This document shows positions 7,618 through 20,037 of a DNA stretch of 43,459 nt, piece by piece. The position numbers and the translations under genes are program-made. The notes beneath the pieces were generated by a model. It saw only the letters and a program-made list of their open reading frames with translations. It was not told the origin of the DNA and did no database searches. Position 1 is the stretch's first letter, and every line of letters begins with the position of its first letter. The DNA lies in NCBI GenBank assembly GCA_015478585.1, contig JADMIM010000023.1, positions 1 to 43,459 of the forward strand, given 5' to 3'. The stretch comes from Thermaceae bacterium (GTDB taxonomy: Bacteria > Deinococcota > Deinococci > Deinococcales > Thermaceae).

Positions 7618-7749
7618 TTAGGACTGTGTCCCAGGCTCGAGCCAGGTTGCCAGGGCTACCAACACAAAAGCTAGCATCAGCACCAGCCCGTTCTGGACAG
7701 TTATCCAAAGCCGCCAAAGCCTGCGGGATAGTTCCTGGGCAGTAAGCAT
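7618..7749 (-). CDS. small single-helix membrane protein, unknown function
   Basis: 43 residues from an ATG preceded by AGAAAGG at a good distance. The first 20 residues are polar with several arginines (ELSRRLWRLW). They are followed by one membrane helix (about residues 20-36, LVLMLAFVLVALATW) and a short polar tail. The frame is open further upstream, but the ribosome binding site favours this start. It sits downstream of and on the same strand as the deacetylase gene, with a 244-base gap. No family is recognised. Confidence 0.45.
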   Translation of the reverse strand: MLTAQELSRRLWRLWITVQNGLVLMLAFVLVALATWLEPGTQS

Positions 7750-7922
7750 GGTTTCAGCCTTTCTGATTACCCCCCCAGCTTGGGGGTTAGCTCGAGCCGT
7801 AACTTCTCCAATAGACACTCGAGCGTTGGGGAGTCCAGTCACTTGAAAAGAGTCTCCACCGCCTGGACATAGACCAACTTGCCCAGTCTGGGGGAATAGC
7901 CTTAAGAAAGACTCCAGTACTG

Positions 7923-7941
7923 CCTTAAGCCAAGCTTAAGG
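7923..7941. repeat. CTTAAG hairpin
   Basis: CCTTAAGC and GCTTAAGG form a perfect 8-base inverted repeat with a 3-base loop. A third CTTAAG lies at about 7902. It is downstream of the deacetylase gene and has no T-run, so it could be a protein-binding site or a weak terminator. Confidence 0.35.
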
Positions 7942-7993
7942 GCAACTCCCTTGACCCTATATCAGCAGGTTGGGCTATGCCGATAAACCCCGC

Positions 7994-9046
7994 TCAGGGT
8001 TTAGGGGCTGATGGCCCCGAAACCAAATCGCTGAGGGTTCCAGGGATGAATCCTCGAGCCCGCACGTAGCGGAAAAACTCGGGTAGGGTCACGAGGGTTT
8101 CTGGCACGTTGTCGTGGAGCAATACAATTGCACCGGGCTTGAAGCGCACCTCCAGGCGGGTCTCGAGCACCTTGGGCCTGAAGCGCAGGTAGTCGCCGGG
8201 ATCATCCGTCCAGAACACCACATCCAGGCCCAAATCCCTCAACTGACGACTGATGGCTGGGTCGAGGCGACCTCCCGGAGGCCGAACTAGCTGTACGGGC
8301 TGCCCGGTCAGGCTTTGCAATATGGCGTTGGTGCGTAAAACCTCGGCCTGCACACCGGCTTCGCTGAGCGTGATGAAGCGCCGGTGGTCGTAACTGTGGT
8401 TGCCCACCTGGTTGCCCTGCGCCACCATGTCCCGCACAAAATAGGGATAGGCCAAAGCATTGCGCCCGATTACAAAAAAAGTTGCCCTGACCCCCTCACG
8501 CCGCAGCAAATCCAGCAGCAACGGGGTGTAGAGCGGGTGGGGCATATCGTCAAAGGTAAAGGCTACATATTTGCTCGAGGCTTCTCCCCGATAGATCAAA
8601 TGCCCCCGGCTGGCTTTTACCGGTAAGGCTGGGACAGCGGGTTCTTTAGCGGCGTAGAGCCAGGCCCGGTCATAGCTGGCGAGGTTGAGCGGGGAGAGAT
8701 GGACAAAGGCCTCGAGCCTGCTTTTGGGTACCGAGGCCGTAAACCGGGGTAGCGGTGCGGCGGGGTCGCTACCCTGGTATTCGCTCGCTTTGTATAGGCT
8801 GAGGTCAACTTCAGCCAGGCCGGGCCGAGCCCTATAGATCGCTTTGACCATACGCTGGGCCTGCAAGAGCCAGTCGGGATTGCCAGGAAGTTTCGCCAGA
8901 ACCTGGGCGACCTCGATATAGCCGTTGGAGGCGTAGGTAATTTCGCTGTGGGGCAGGGCGGGAAGCTCGAGGGTGTGCAGCCAAGATGCTGAACTCGGAG
9001 CGCTTAGGGCAGCGGCTGTCAATAGGGCTGGCAGAAAACCGGGCAT
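7994..9046 (-). CDS. exported polysaccharide deacetylase (NodB fold, CE4)
   Basis: 350 residues from the ATG at 9046, which starts a signal peptide (MPGFLPALLTAAALSAPSSA). About 140 residues of unassigned N-terminal domain precede the NodB domain. Its motifs are complete: TFDD (164-167), HSYDH (217-221, the two metal-binding histidines), RPPGG (255-259), WTDDPGDY and LLHD (309-312). It should remove acetyl groups from extracellular or cell-wall N-acetylglucosamine polymers. The open frame extends to a TTG at 9175, but that codon lies inside a ribosome binding site belonging to another frame. A 36-codon ORF with a strong ribosome binding site ends 5 bases before the ATG, suggesting translational coupling, or else a frameshift near the 5' end. 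Confidence 0.85.
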   Translation of the reverse strand: MPGFLPALLTAAALSAPSSASWLHTLELPALPHSEITYASNGYIEVAQVLAKLPGNPDWLLQAQRMVKAIYRARPGLAEVDLSLYKASEYQGSDPAAPLPRFTASVPKSRLEAFVHLSPLNLASYDRAWLYAAKEPAVPALPVKASRGHLIYRGEASSKYVAFTFDDMPHPLYTPLLLDLLRREGVRATFFVIGRNALAYPYFVRDMVAQGNQVGNHSYDHRRFITLSEAGVQAEVLRTNAILQSLTGQPVQLVRPPGGRLDPAISRQLRDLGLDVVFWTDDPGDYLRFRPKVLETRLEVRFKPGAIVLLHDNVPETLVTLPEFFRYVRARGFIPGTLSDLVSGPSAPKP

Positions 9047-9051
9047 CGAGC

Positions 9052-9162
9052 TTAGTGTATTGCAGTTGATGGAGGAAACATGAAGCCCCTTGGCAACAAG
9101 CCAACCCCAAAAACTGGCTGCCCCTCGAGCTTCCACCGAACCTGCCAGAGCCAAGAGTTCAT
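9052..9162 (-). CDS. possible leader ORF upstream of deacetylase
   Basis: The ATG at 9162 follows GGGGAGGAGC, the best ribosome binding site in this neighbourhood. It opens a 36-codon frame (starting MNSWLWQVRWKLEG) whose TAA ends 5 bases before the deacetylase ATG, which has no ribosome binding site of its own. This is the arrangement of translational coupling. The peptide itself has no recognisable function. The alternative is a frameshift that separated the true start from the deacetylase frame. Confidence 0.4.
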   Translation of the reverse strand: MNSWLWQVRWKLEGQPVFGVGLLPRGFMFPPSTAIH

Positions 9163-9233
9163 TGCTCCTCCCCAAACCTTTGGTGATGTGCTACACTTTT
9201 AGCCAACAGCATGAACAGGGGTCATGGTGCCTC

Positions 9234-9263
9234 TTGCCTTATGGTGTGTAGTTATGCTACACT
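9234..9263 (+). promoter_or_regulatory. candidate rpoBC promoter
   Basis: TTGCCT (9234-9239) and TACACT (9258-9263) are separated by 18 bases. The word GCTACACT also occurs at 9190-9197. Transcription from here would give an untranslated leader of about 180 bases before rpoB. Confidence 0.45.
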
Positions 9264-9300
9264 ACCTTTTGTGTTTTGTGGCCTGTACCTAAGGTGCGAC

Positions 9301-9350
9301 CCACAAGAAGCGTAAGAACCAGCCACCGCAGGGGAGAATTCCTTCTGTGG
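9301..9350 (+). promoter_or_regulatory. hairpin in the rpoB leader
   Basis: CCACAAGAAG (9301-9310) can pair with CTTCTGTGG (9342-9350) with one bulged base, enclosing about 30 bases. It lies in the untranslated leader between the candidate promoter and rpoB. It could be a processing or regulatory structure; no known leader family is recognised. Confidence 0.35.
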
Positions 9351-9450
9351 AAGAACCCTGTTAGCTTACGAAAACCCAACGACCCAAAGCAGAAGTTATC
9401 GCCAAGTGGCCCTAAGCCACCGGATAACGCACGGGTTTCAGAGGTGTTTG

Positions 9451-12400
9451 ATGAAGATAGAGCGGTTCGGACGTATTCAGGAAGTTATCCCCCTACCTCC
9501 CCTGACCGAAATTCAGGTTGATTCCTTTAAAAAAGCTTTGCAAGCCGATGTTCCTGCCTCCAAGCGGGAGCCTTTGGGCTTGCAGGCCGCCTTCAAGGAA
9601 ACCTTCCCCATCGAGGAGGGTGACAAAGGGCGTGGGCTGGTGCTGGATTTTCTCGAGTACCGCCTGGGCGAAGTTCCCTTCAGCCAGGACGAGTGCCGCG
9701 AGAAAGACCTGACCTATCAGGCTCCCATGTACGCCAAACTCCAGCTTATCCACCGCGATACGGGTCTCATCAAGGAAGATGAGGTGTTCCTGGGCGACCT
9801 GCCCCTGATGACCGAGGACGGTTCGTTTATCGTCAACGGTGCAGACCGCGTCATCGTTTCGCAGATTCACCGTAGCCCTGGGGTGTATTTCACCGTGGAT
9901 CAGGCCCGGCCCGGCAAGTTCGTGGGCTCGGTTATCCCGCTGCCCAAGCGTGGCCCCTGGATTGACCTCGAGTTCGAGCAGTCCGGCGTAGTGGTCATGA
10001 AGGTCAACAAGAAGAAGTTCCCGCTGGCCCTCTTGCTGCGGGTGTTGGGGTACACCGCCGAAAGCTTGACTAAAGAGTTGGGCGGGTTCCCCGAGTTGCT
10101 ACCAGGATTGCTCGAGGCCCAGTATCGGGGGAACAAGGTGCTCGAGATGAGCCCTGATGAGGCCCTCTTGAAGCTCTTCACCGAATTGCGCCCCGGCGAC
10201 CCGCCCAAGCGCGACAAGGCCACCACCTATCTGCACTCCCTGCTCTCCGACCCCCGCCGCTACGACCTGGGCGAGGCCGGAAAATACAAAGCTCAACAAA
10301 AGCTCGGGATCAAGCTTTCGGGCCGGATGCTGCTCAAGTTCGAGAACGGCGAGTTCAAAGACGAGGGCCTGCTGCCGGTGCTCAAATACCTGTTCAACCT
10401 GCAGTCTGGGGTAGAAGGTTTCGAGAACGACGACATTGACCACCTCGGCAACCGCCGCATCCGCACCGTGGGCGAGTTGCTGGCCGACCAGTTTCGCGTG
10501 GGCTTGAGCCGGTTGGCCCGTGGTGTGCGCGAGCGTATGCTGCTCGGCACACCCGAGAGTGCTACGCCCGCCAAGCTGGTCAACAATCGCCCCCTGGTCG
10601 CTAGCATCCGCGAGTTCTTTGGGCGCAGCCAGCTTTCCCAGTTCAAAGATCAGACCAACCCGCTTTCCGAACTGCGCCATAAGCGCCGCATTTCTGCACT
10701 GGGGCCAGGTGGTCTGACCCGCGAGCGGGCCGGTTTCGACGTGCGTGACGTACACCGCACCCACTATGGGCGCATCTGCCCCATCGAGACTCCCGAAGGT
10801 GCCAACATCGGCCTGATTTCCTCGCTGGCCTCGTATGGGCGCATCAACGAGTTGGGCTTTATCCTCACGCCCTACCGCAAGGTGGAGAAGGGCAAAGTCA
10901 CCGACAAAGTGGAGTTCATGACTGCCACCGAGGAAGACCGGCACCGTATCGCCCAGGCCAATACGCCCCTAAAAGAAAACGGCGATTTCGATACCAACCA
11001 GATCGTGGTGCGCAAAAAAGGTGACCCCATCATCGTGCATCCCGAGGATGTCGAGTACATGGATGTCTCGCCCAAGCAAGTCTTCTCGGTGAACACCAAC
11101 TTGGTGCCCTTCCTCGAGCACGACGATGCCAACCGGGCCCTGATGGGTTCCAACATGCAAGCCCAGGCGGTTCCCCTGCTGCGAGCCCAGAGTCCGGTAG
11201 TGCAAACCGGTGTGGAAGAGCGCGTGGTGCGCGACAGCCTAACCTCGATGTACTCCAGCGTGGACGGCACGGTGGAGTTCGTGGACGGCAGCAAGGCCCT
11301 GATTCGTGGCAACGACAAAGGGCTCTACGAGTTCAACTTCCGCCGCTTTACCCGCTCCAACCAGGGAACAGCCCTAGACCAGCGTCCCCGTGTAGAAAAG
11401 AGCCAGAAAATCAAGAAGGGCGACTTGCTGGCCGACGGCCCAGCTTCCGAAGAGGGTCGCCTGGCCCTGGGTCAAAACGTCCTGGTAGCGATTATGCCCT
11501 TTGACGGCTACAACTACGAGGATGCCATAGTCATCTCAGAAGACCTATTGCGCCGCGACTACTATTCCTCGATCCACATCGAGCGCTACGAAATCGAAGC
11601 CAGAGACACCAAGCTCGGCCCCGAGCGCATCACCCGCGATATCCCCAACCTTTCCGAAGCCGCCCTGCGCGACCTCGACGAAGACGGCGTGGTGCGTCTG
11701 GGAGCCGAGGTCAAGGCCGGGGATATCCTGGTGGGCCGTACCAGCTTCAAAGGCGAGACCGAGCCCACCCCGGAAGAGCGCCTGCTGCGCAGCATCTTCG
11801 GTGAGAAGGCCCGCGATGTGAAAGACACCTCGCTGCGCGTACCCCCCGGCGAGGGGGGCATCGTGGTGCGCACCCTGCGGCTGCGGCGCGGCGAGCCGGG
11901 GGTAGAACTCAAGCCTGGCGTACGCGAAGTGGTGCGGGTTTATGTGGCCCAGAAGCGCAAGCTGCAAGTGGGTGACAAACTCGCCAACCGCCACGGCAAC
12001 AAGGGTGTGGTCTCCAAGATCCTCCCTGTCGAAGATATGCCGGTGATGCCCGATGGCACTCCGGTGGACATCGTGCTAAACCCGCTCGGCGTGCCCAGCC
12101 GTATGAACTTAGGGCAGATTCTCGAGACCCACTTGGGCATGGCTGGCTACGACCTGGGCGTAAAGTTCGTCACCCCGGTCTTCGACGGCGTGGCCGAGGA
12201 GCAGATCAAAGAAAAGCTGGGCGAGAGCTTTGAGAAGAAGTGGGGCGAGCGCCAGAAGGCCGGTTTCGGCCTGGATAACCGCGAGGTTGAAGTGCTCCAC
12301 CGCGCCGCCAAGATTGGCATCGTGGACGGCGAGCAAAGCCCCGAAGAGCAACTGCGCGAAGTGGCTATACAGGGCAAGAGCGTACTCTACGACGGACGCA

Positions 12401-12825
12401 CCGGCGAGCCTATCGAGGGTCCAATAGTGGTGGGAGTGATGTACATCATGAAGCTCTACCACATGGTCGAGGACAAGATGCACGCCCGCAGCACTGGCCC
12501 CTACTCTCTCATCACCCAGCAGCCACTGGGCGGCAAGGCCCAGTTCGGTGGGCAGCGCTTCGGGGAGATGGAGGTGTGGGCGCTAGAAGCCTATGGCGCA
12601 GCCCACACCCTGCAAGAAATCCTTACCATCAAGTCCGATGACATCGAAGGCCGCAACCTGGCCTACGAAGCGGTGGTCAAGGGTGACGATGTCCCCGAGG
12701 CCAGCGTACCGGAGAGTTTCAGGGTGCTGGTAAAAGAGCTTCAGTCGCTCGGGCTAGATGTAGAGACCTACGACGAGAACGCAAAGAATCTGGATATCTT
12801 CGAGGGCTTAGCCAGCAGGCGATAG
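9451..12825 (+). CDS. rpoB: RNA polymerase beta subunit
   Basis: 1124 residues from the ATG at 9451 (MKIERFGRIQEVIPLPPL), close to the Thermus RpoB length of 1119. An upstream in-frame start adds 15 unrelated residues and is rejected. AGAGGTG precedes the chosen ATG. The rifampicin region is intact and wild-type in appearance (SQLSQFKDQTNPLSELRHKR, then RISALGPGGLTRERAGFDVR). Conserved blocks near the active centre are present (THYGRICPIETPEGANIGLI, GQNVLVAIMPFDGYNYEDA, KLANRHGNKGVVSKILP, and HARSTGPYSLITQQPLGGKA near the C-terminus). It forms the catalytic core with the product of rpoC, 119 bases downstream. The ribosomal protein genes that often precede rpoB are absent, so rpoBC has its own promoter here. 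Confidence 0.99.
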   Translation: MKIERFGRIQEVIPLPPLTEIQVDSFKKALQADVPASKREPLGLQAAFKETFPIEEGDKGRGLVLDFLEYRLGEVPFSQDECREKDLTYQAPMYAKLQLIHRDTGLIKEDEVFLGDLPLMTEDGSFIVNGADRVIVSQIHRSPGVYFTVDQARPGKFVGSVIPLPKRGPWIDLEFEQSGVVVMKVNKKKFPLALLLRVLGYTAESLTKELGGFPELLPGLLEAQYRGNKVLEMSPDEALLKLFTELRPGDPPKRDKATTYLHSLLSDPRRYDLGEAGKYKAQQKLGIKLSGRMLLKFENGEFKDEGLLPVLKYLFNLQSGVEGFENDDIDHLGNRRIRTVGELLADQFRVGLSRLARGVRERMLLGTPESATPAKLVNNRPLVASIREFFGRSQLSQFKDQTNPLSELRHKRRISALGPGGLTRERAGFDVRDVHRTHYGRICPIETPEGANIGLISSLASYGRINELGFILTPYRKVEKGKVTDKVEFMTATEEDRHRIAQANTPLKENGDFDTNQIVVRKKGDPIIVHPEDVEYMDVSPKQVFSVNTNLVPFLEHDDANRALMGSNMQAQAVPLLRAQSPVVQTGVEERVVRDSLTSMYSSVDGTVEFVDGSKALIRGNDKGLYEFNFRRFTRSNQGTALDQRPRVEKSQKIKKGDLLADGPASEEGRLALGQNVLVAIMPFDGYNYEDAIVISEDLLRRDYYSSIHIERYEIEARDTKLGPERITRDIPNLSEAALRDLDEDGVVRLGAEVKAGDILVGRTSFKGETEPTPEERLLRSIFGEKARDVKDTSLRVPPGEGGIVVRTLRLRRGEPGVELKPGVREVVRVYVAQKRKLQVGDKLANRHGNKGVVSKILPVEDMPVMPDGTPVDIVLNPLGVPSRMNLGQILETHLGMAGYDLGVKFVTPVFDGVAEEQIKEKLGESFEKKWGERQKAGFGLDNREVEVLHRAAKIGIVDGEQSPEEQLREVAIQGKSVLYDGRTGEPIEGPIVVGVMYIMKLYHMVEDKMHARSTGPYSLITQQPLGGKAQFGGQRFGEMEVWALEAYGAAHTLQEILTIKSDDIEGRNLAYEAVVKGDDVPEASVPESFRVLVKELQSLGLDVETYDENAKNLDIFEGLASRR

Positions 12826-12834
12826 ATGTCGCAA

Positions 12835-12883
12835 GTCTCAGGTCGCATGTCGCACGACAAAAACAAAGTCTTTGACCTGAGAC
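12835..12883 (+). repeat. intercistronic hairpin between rpoB and rpoC
   Basis: GTCTCAGGTC (12835-12844) and GACCTGAGAC (12874-12883) form a perfect 10-base inverted repeat. The loop contains a second small palindrome, TGTCGCACGACA (12848-12859). There is no following T-run, so it should not act as a strong terminator; it may be a processing or stability element. The 12-mer GATGTCGCAAGT at 12825-12836 recurs at 35251-35262. Confidence 0.6.
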
Positions 12884-12944
12884 CTGTGACTCGAGGCTCT
12901 AGACAAAAGCTTAAAGACCGTTAGACAGATTCACGGAGTGAAAC

Positions 12945-17528
<4,584 letters not shown>

Positions 17529-17563
17529 AGAACCCTCACCCCAAGTGACTCGCAGAGTCTGCG

Positions 17564-17597
17564 GCCCCTCTCCCAAAAGGAGAGGGGCTTTTGTTTG
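17564..17597 (+). terminator. rho-independent terminator of rpoBC
   Basis: GCCCCTCTCC and GGAGAGGGGC form a perfect 10-base stem around CAAAA, followed at once by TTTTGTTT. It lies 36 bases after the rpoC stop. Confidence 0.9.
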
Positions 17598-17640
17598 GTT
17601 TTGATACACTTGAACCATAATTAAGCAGCCGACAAAGCCG

Positions 17641-18171
17641 GTGACGGTGGAAGATTACCTCGAAGCCGAGGCCGCCTCTGACATGTGGCACGAGTACGTG
17701 GACGGCACTCTAGTTGCGATGGCCGCAGAGACCATGCGCCATGACGACATTGTGCTCAACGTGGTCGAAGCTTTGCGCCCCGTTGCCCGCGCTAAAGGGT
17801 GCAAGCTACACGCTACCAGCATCCGAACGCGGGTTCGCGCCACCCGCTACCGCTACCCGGACGTGGTGGTCTCCTGTGAGGCCATGATGGATGCACGACA
17901 GCTCGAGCACCCCTGCTTCATCCTGGAAGTTTTGTCCGAGAGCACAGCCGACACCGACACCGGCAAAAAGCTCGAGGAGTACACCAAGCTTCCCTCGATG
18001 CAAACTTACCTCATCGTGGCGCAGACTGAGCCTCGAGTGGTGGTCTACGAGCGCGATTCCGGCGGCTGGCGGGTGGAGGTGCTCGAGGGGCAGGGGGAAA
18101 TCCGAGTTGCTTGCCTCCAGGCAAACTTGAGCCTCGAGGCAATTTATGCAGGGGTCAATTTTGGGGAATAG
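17641..18171 (+). CDS. Uma2-family (DUF820) nuclease-fold protein
   Basis: 176 residues from a GTG. The family pattern is clear: MTVEDYLEAEAASDMWHEYVDG, here shown as the usual opening ending in EYVDG, then RYRYPDVVVSC (Asp of the PD-(D/E)xK core), CFILEVLSEST (Glu) and TGKKLEEYTKLPSMQTYLIV (Lys). All core residues are present. Uma2 proteins are widespread in Thermus-type bacteria and cyanobacteria, often in many copies; their biological role is not established. It starts about 45 bases after the rpoC terminator and is probably its own transcript. The upstream in-frame stop is 27 bases before the GTG, so little extension is possible. No antitoxin-like partner is present. Confidence 0.85.
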   Translation: MTVEDYLEAEAASDMWHEYVDGTLVAMAAETMRHDDIVLNVVEALRPVARAKGCKLHATSIRTRVRATRYRYPDVVVSCEAMMDARQLEHPCFILEVLSESTADTDTGKKLEEYTKLPSMQTYLIVAQTEPRVVVYERDSGGWRVEVLEGQGEIRVACLQANLSLEAIYAGVNFGE

Positions 18172-18227
18172 AGGCCCGAGGTGAGCAAGCTCTCGACGTT
18201 CGGCCCTCGAGCCTGGACAATAGAGTC

Positions 18228-19076
18228 ATGCCCCTCAACGAGCATCCCATCCACTTCGACGTAGATTCCCAGCGCTGCCACGGAATGCTGCACCTGCCCC
18301 TATCCGAAGGCCCCCACCCTGCTGTGCTAATGTTGCACGGCTTCACGGGTCAGCGCATGGAGCCGCACCGCCTTTTCGTGCTGTTCTCGCGCATGCTAGC
18401 CGAGCACGGTCTGGCCTCGCTGCGCTTCGACTTTCGCGGCTCGGGCGAGTCGGAGGGCACGTTTGACGAGATGACGGTGAGCCGAGAACTCGAGGACGTT
18501 CGCGCCGCCCACGACTTTCTCAAGGCTCAGCCCCAGATTGACCCCGCTCGAATCGGCTTGCTGGGCCTCTCGATGGGCGGGATGGTGGCGGCCTTAAGCC
18601 TGGCAGACTCTAAGTTCAGCTCTCTGGCGTTATGGGCTCCGGCGCACCCCAGGGTGTGGCTGAACGAGATACCCAAAGGGCCACTGGACGGGCCAACCGT
18701 GATGGCGATTTTTCAGGGGGCCCAGCGGGCGGGGCGGCTGCCGCCGGGTATAGATGTGCTCGAGGACAAAAACCTCATAGACCAGGGCGGCAACCCGGTC
18801 TCACCGCAGTTTTTCGCCGACCTCAGCCACTACGAGCCCTTCGAGACGGTGAAGGCTCACCAGGGGCCTGCGCTGGTGGTGCATGGCACGGCAGACCCCA
18901 CCGTCCCCATGCAAATCGGGCAGACTTACGCCGAGCACCTGAAGTCTCGAGGCCCCACCACCTTCCGCCCTATCGAGGCGGGCCTGCACACCTTCGAGCG
19001 CCTGCCCCACCAGGCCGAAGCACACCAGGTGACGCTCGAGTTCTTCAAAAACACCCTGCTGGCGGATAGCCTATAG
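18228..19076 (+). CDS. alpha/beta hydrolase
   Basis: 282 residues from the ATG at 18228 (MPLNEHPIHFDV). The longer frame from 18111 starts inside the preceding gene and is not used. The fold markers are an oxyanion-loop motif (MLHGFTGQRMEPHRLF), FDFRGSGESEG, the nucleophile elbow GLSMGG, a probable acidic residue in VVHGTADPTVP and a histidine in EAGLHTFERL. This gives a complete Ser-Asp-His triad. The pattern is close to the cinnamoyl-esterase-like and BAAT-like hydrolases; the substrate cannot be told. There is no signal peptide, so it is cytoplasmic. It follows the Uma2 gene by 56 bases. Confidence 0.85.
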   Translation: MPLNEHPIHFDVDSQRCHGMLHLPLSEGPHPAVLMLHGFTGQRMEPHRLFVLFSRMLAEHGLASLRFDFRGSGESEGTFDEMTVSRELEDVRAAHDFLKAQPQIDPARIGLLGLSMGGMVAALSLADSKFSSLALWAPAHPRVWLNEIPKGPLDGPTVMAIFQGAQRAGRLPPGIDVLEDKNLIDQGGNPVSPQFFADLSHYEPFETVKAHQGPALVVHGTADPTVPMQIGQTYAEHLKSRGPTTFRPIEAGLHTFERLPHQAEAHQVTLEFFKNTLLADSL

Positions 19077-19198
19077 CTCATAGCAAAAGAACTTACGTCC
19101 CGAACAGGGATTGTCAACATATTGATATTGTCGTCCTGGACAGGATTTCTGTTTTTAGCTAGGGGCCATCGGCTAATCGGCTATAAGCTATGAGCTAT
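19071..19198. repeat. inverted ATAGCTCATAGC repeats flanking the intergenic gap
   Basis: ATAGCTCATAGC at 19073-19084, which overlaps the stop of the hydrolase, is the exact reverse complement of GCTATGAGCTAT at 19187-19198. A third exact copy is at 38327-38338. Between the arms are two small hairpins (TCCCGAACAGGGA and TCCTGGACAGGA). No gene is present between them. It may be a small mobile or intergenic repeat element. Confidence 0.5.
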
Positions 19199-19206
19199 CA
19201 GCCTTT

Positions 19207-19791
19207 ATGAAAGCCAAACTGCTGTTCACTTTCCAACAAATCGGAGCCGACCTTTTCGCCCAGCGCATGGCCTCGGCAACTTCGGGCAACTACTCGGTGC
19301 GGGAGAAGGAGGGCTTGTGGATTACCCGCAGTGGAGCCCAAAAAGCCAGGCTGCAACCTGAGGATTTGATGCTGTTGCCGCTCGAGCCCGACCCTGCCAA
19401 AGATGCCGGAGCCTCCGTCGAGCGCATCATCCACCGCGAGGTCTACCAGCAAACCGATGCCGAGGCCATCGTCCATGCCCATCCGCGCTTTGCTATCGCC
19501 CTCTCGCTGCACCTCGAGAAAATCGTACCGATGGATCTCGAGGGCCAGTACTACTTCGACCAGATTCCCGTGCTCTCCCCGGCCACCCTCTCCTCTACCC
19601 CGGAGGCGGCGGCAGCCGTGGCAGGGGGCCTCAAAGAGCACAAAGCCTGCATCCTGCGCAGCCACGGGGCCTTTGCCAAGGGCCTCGGTGAAACCCCAGA
19701 AAAAGCCTTGCTGAATGCCTATTCGCTCATGACCAGCCTCGAAGAAGCCTGCGAGATTATCTTTTACGAACGCCTGTGGAGGAAGCCTTGA
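19207..19791 (+). CDS. class II aldolase/adducin-family protein
   Basis: 194 residues. Family signatures are SATSGNYSVR (phosphate-binding region), AIVHAHPRFAIALS (metal-binding HxH), PVLSPATLSS and LRSHGAFAKG (third metal-binding His). The proton-donor or acceptor residue is not certain from sequence alone. The family includes L-fuculose- and L-ribulose-phosphate aldolases/epimerases and the methylthioribulose-1-phosphate dehydratase MtnB. No neighbouring genes of the fucose, ribulose or methionine-salvage pathways are present, so the substrate is left open. It is a cytoplasmic zinc enzyme by family. The last four bases overlap the next small gene, indicating an operon. Confidence 0.85.
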   Translation: MKAKLLFTFQQIGADLFAQRMASATSGNYSVREKEGLWITRSGAQKARLQPEDLMLLPLEPDPAKDAGASVERIIHREVYQQTDAEAIVHAHPRFAIALSLHLEKIVPMDLEGQYYFDQIPVLSPATLSSTPEAAAAVAGGLKEHKACILRSHGAFAKGLGETPEKALLNAYSLMTSLEEACEIIFYERLWRKP

Positions 19792-20003
19792 GGGTGCTGT
19801 TTGTCGAGGGCCAAGACGGTGACGCGCTCAGGCGGCTGGCTCACAAGTTTTCTCATCCCTACCGGCTTTTGTACCGCAAGGAGCAAGCCCTGTATCTGCT
19901 CGAGGTCTGGGCCTATGAGCCCGAGGTGGAAACCGAAGCCCTCAAGCTCGAGGGGTTTCGCAGTTGGAGCTTCGAGATGCTCGAGGAAGGTATCAAGGGC
20001 TAA
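19788..20003 (+). CDS. small conserved-looking protein, unknown function
   Basis: 71 residues from a TTG that overlaps the aldolase stop (TTGA); GGAGG lies six bases before it. The product is soluble and acidic with several aromatic residues (RLLYRKEQALYLLEVWAYEPEVE, shown here only in part as ALYLLEVWAYEPEV). I recognise no family. The tight overlap with the aldolase gene and the good ribosome binding site argue that it is real and co-translated. Confidence 0.65.
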   Translation: MRVLFVEGQDGDALRRLAHKFSHPYRLLYRKEQALYLLEVWAYEPEVETEALKLEGFRSWSFEMLEEGIKG

Positions 20004-20037
20004 CTTCGCCCATCCCTCGAGCCCGTAGCCTCAAAGG

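Noticed and set aside
9080-9202. 40-codon plus-strand ORF with GGAGG before it, antisense to the deacetylase 5' end
   Set aside because: The product is polar and featureless, and the GGAGG is the complement of a coding segment; chance is the simpler explanation.
9406-9450. Upstream start for rpoB giving 15 extra residues
   Set aside because: The extra residues match no RpoB. The ATG at 9451 gives the Thermus-type N-terminus and has its own ribosome binding site.
10099-10944. 281-codon minus-strand frame inside rpoB
   Set aside because: It is antisense to a fully conserved rpoB region; the frame is open only because of codon bias.
17641-18171. Uma2 gene as toxin of a toxin-antitoxin pair
   Set aside because: No small partner gene overlaps or adjoins it; the family occurs as single genes.
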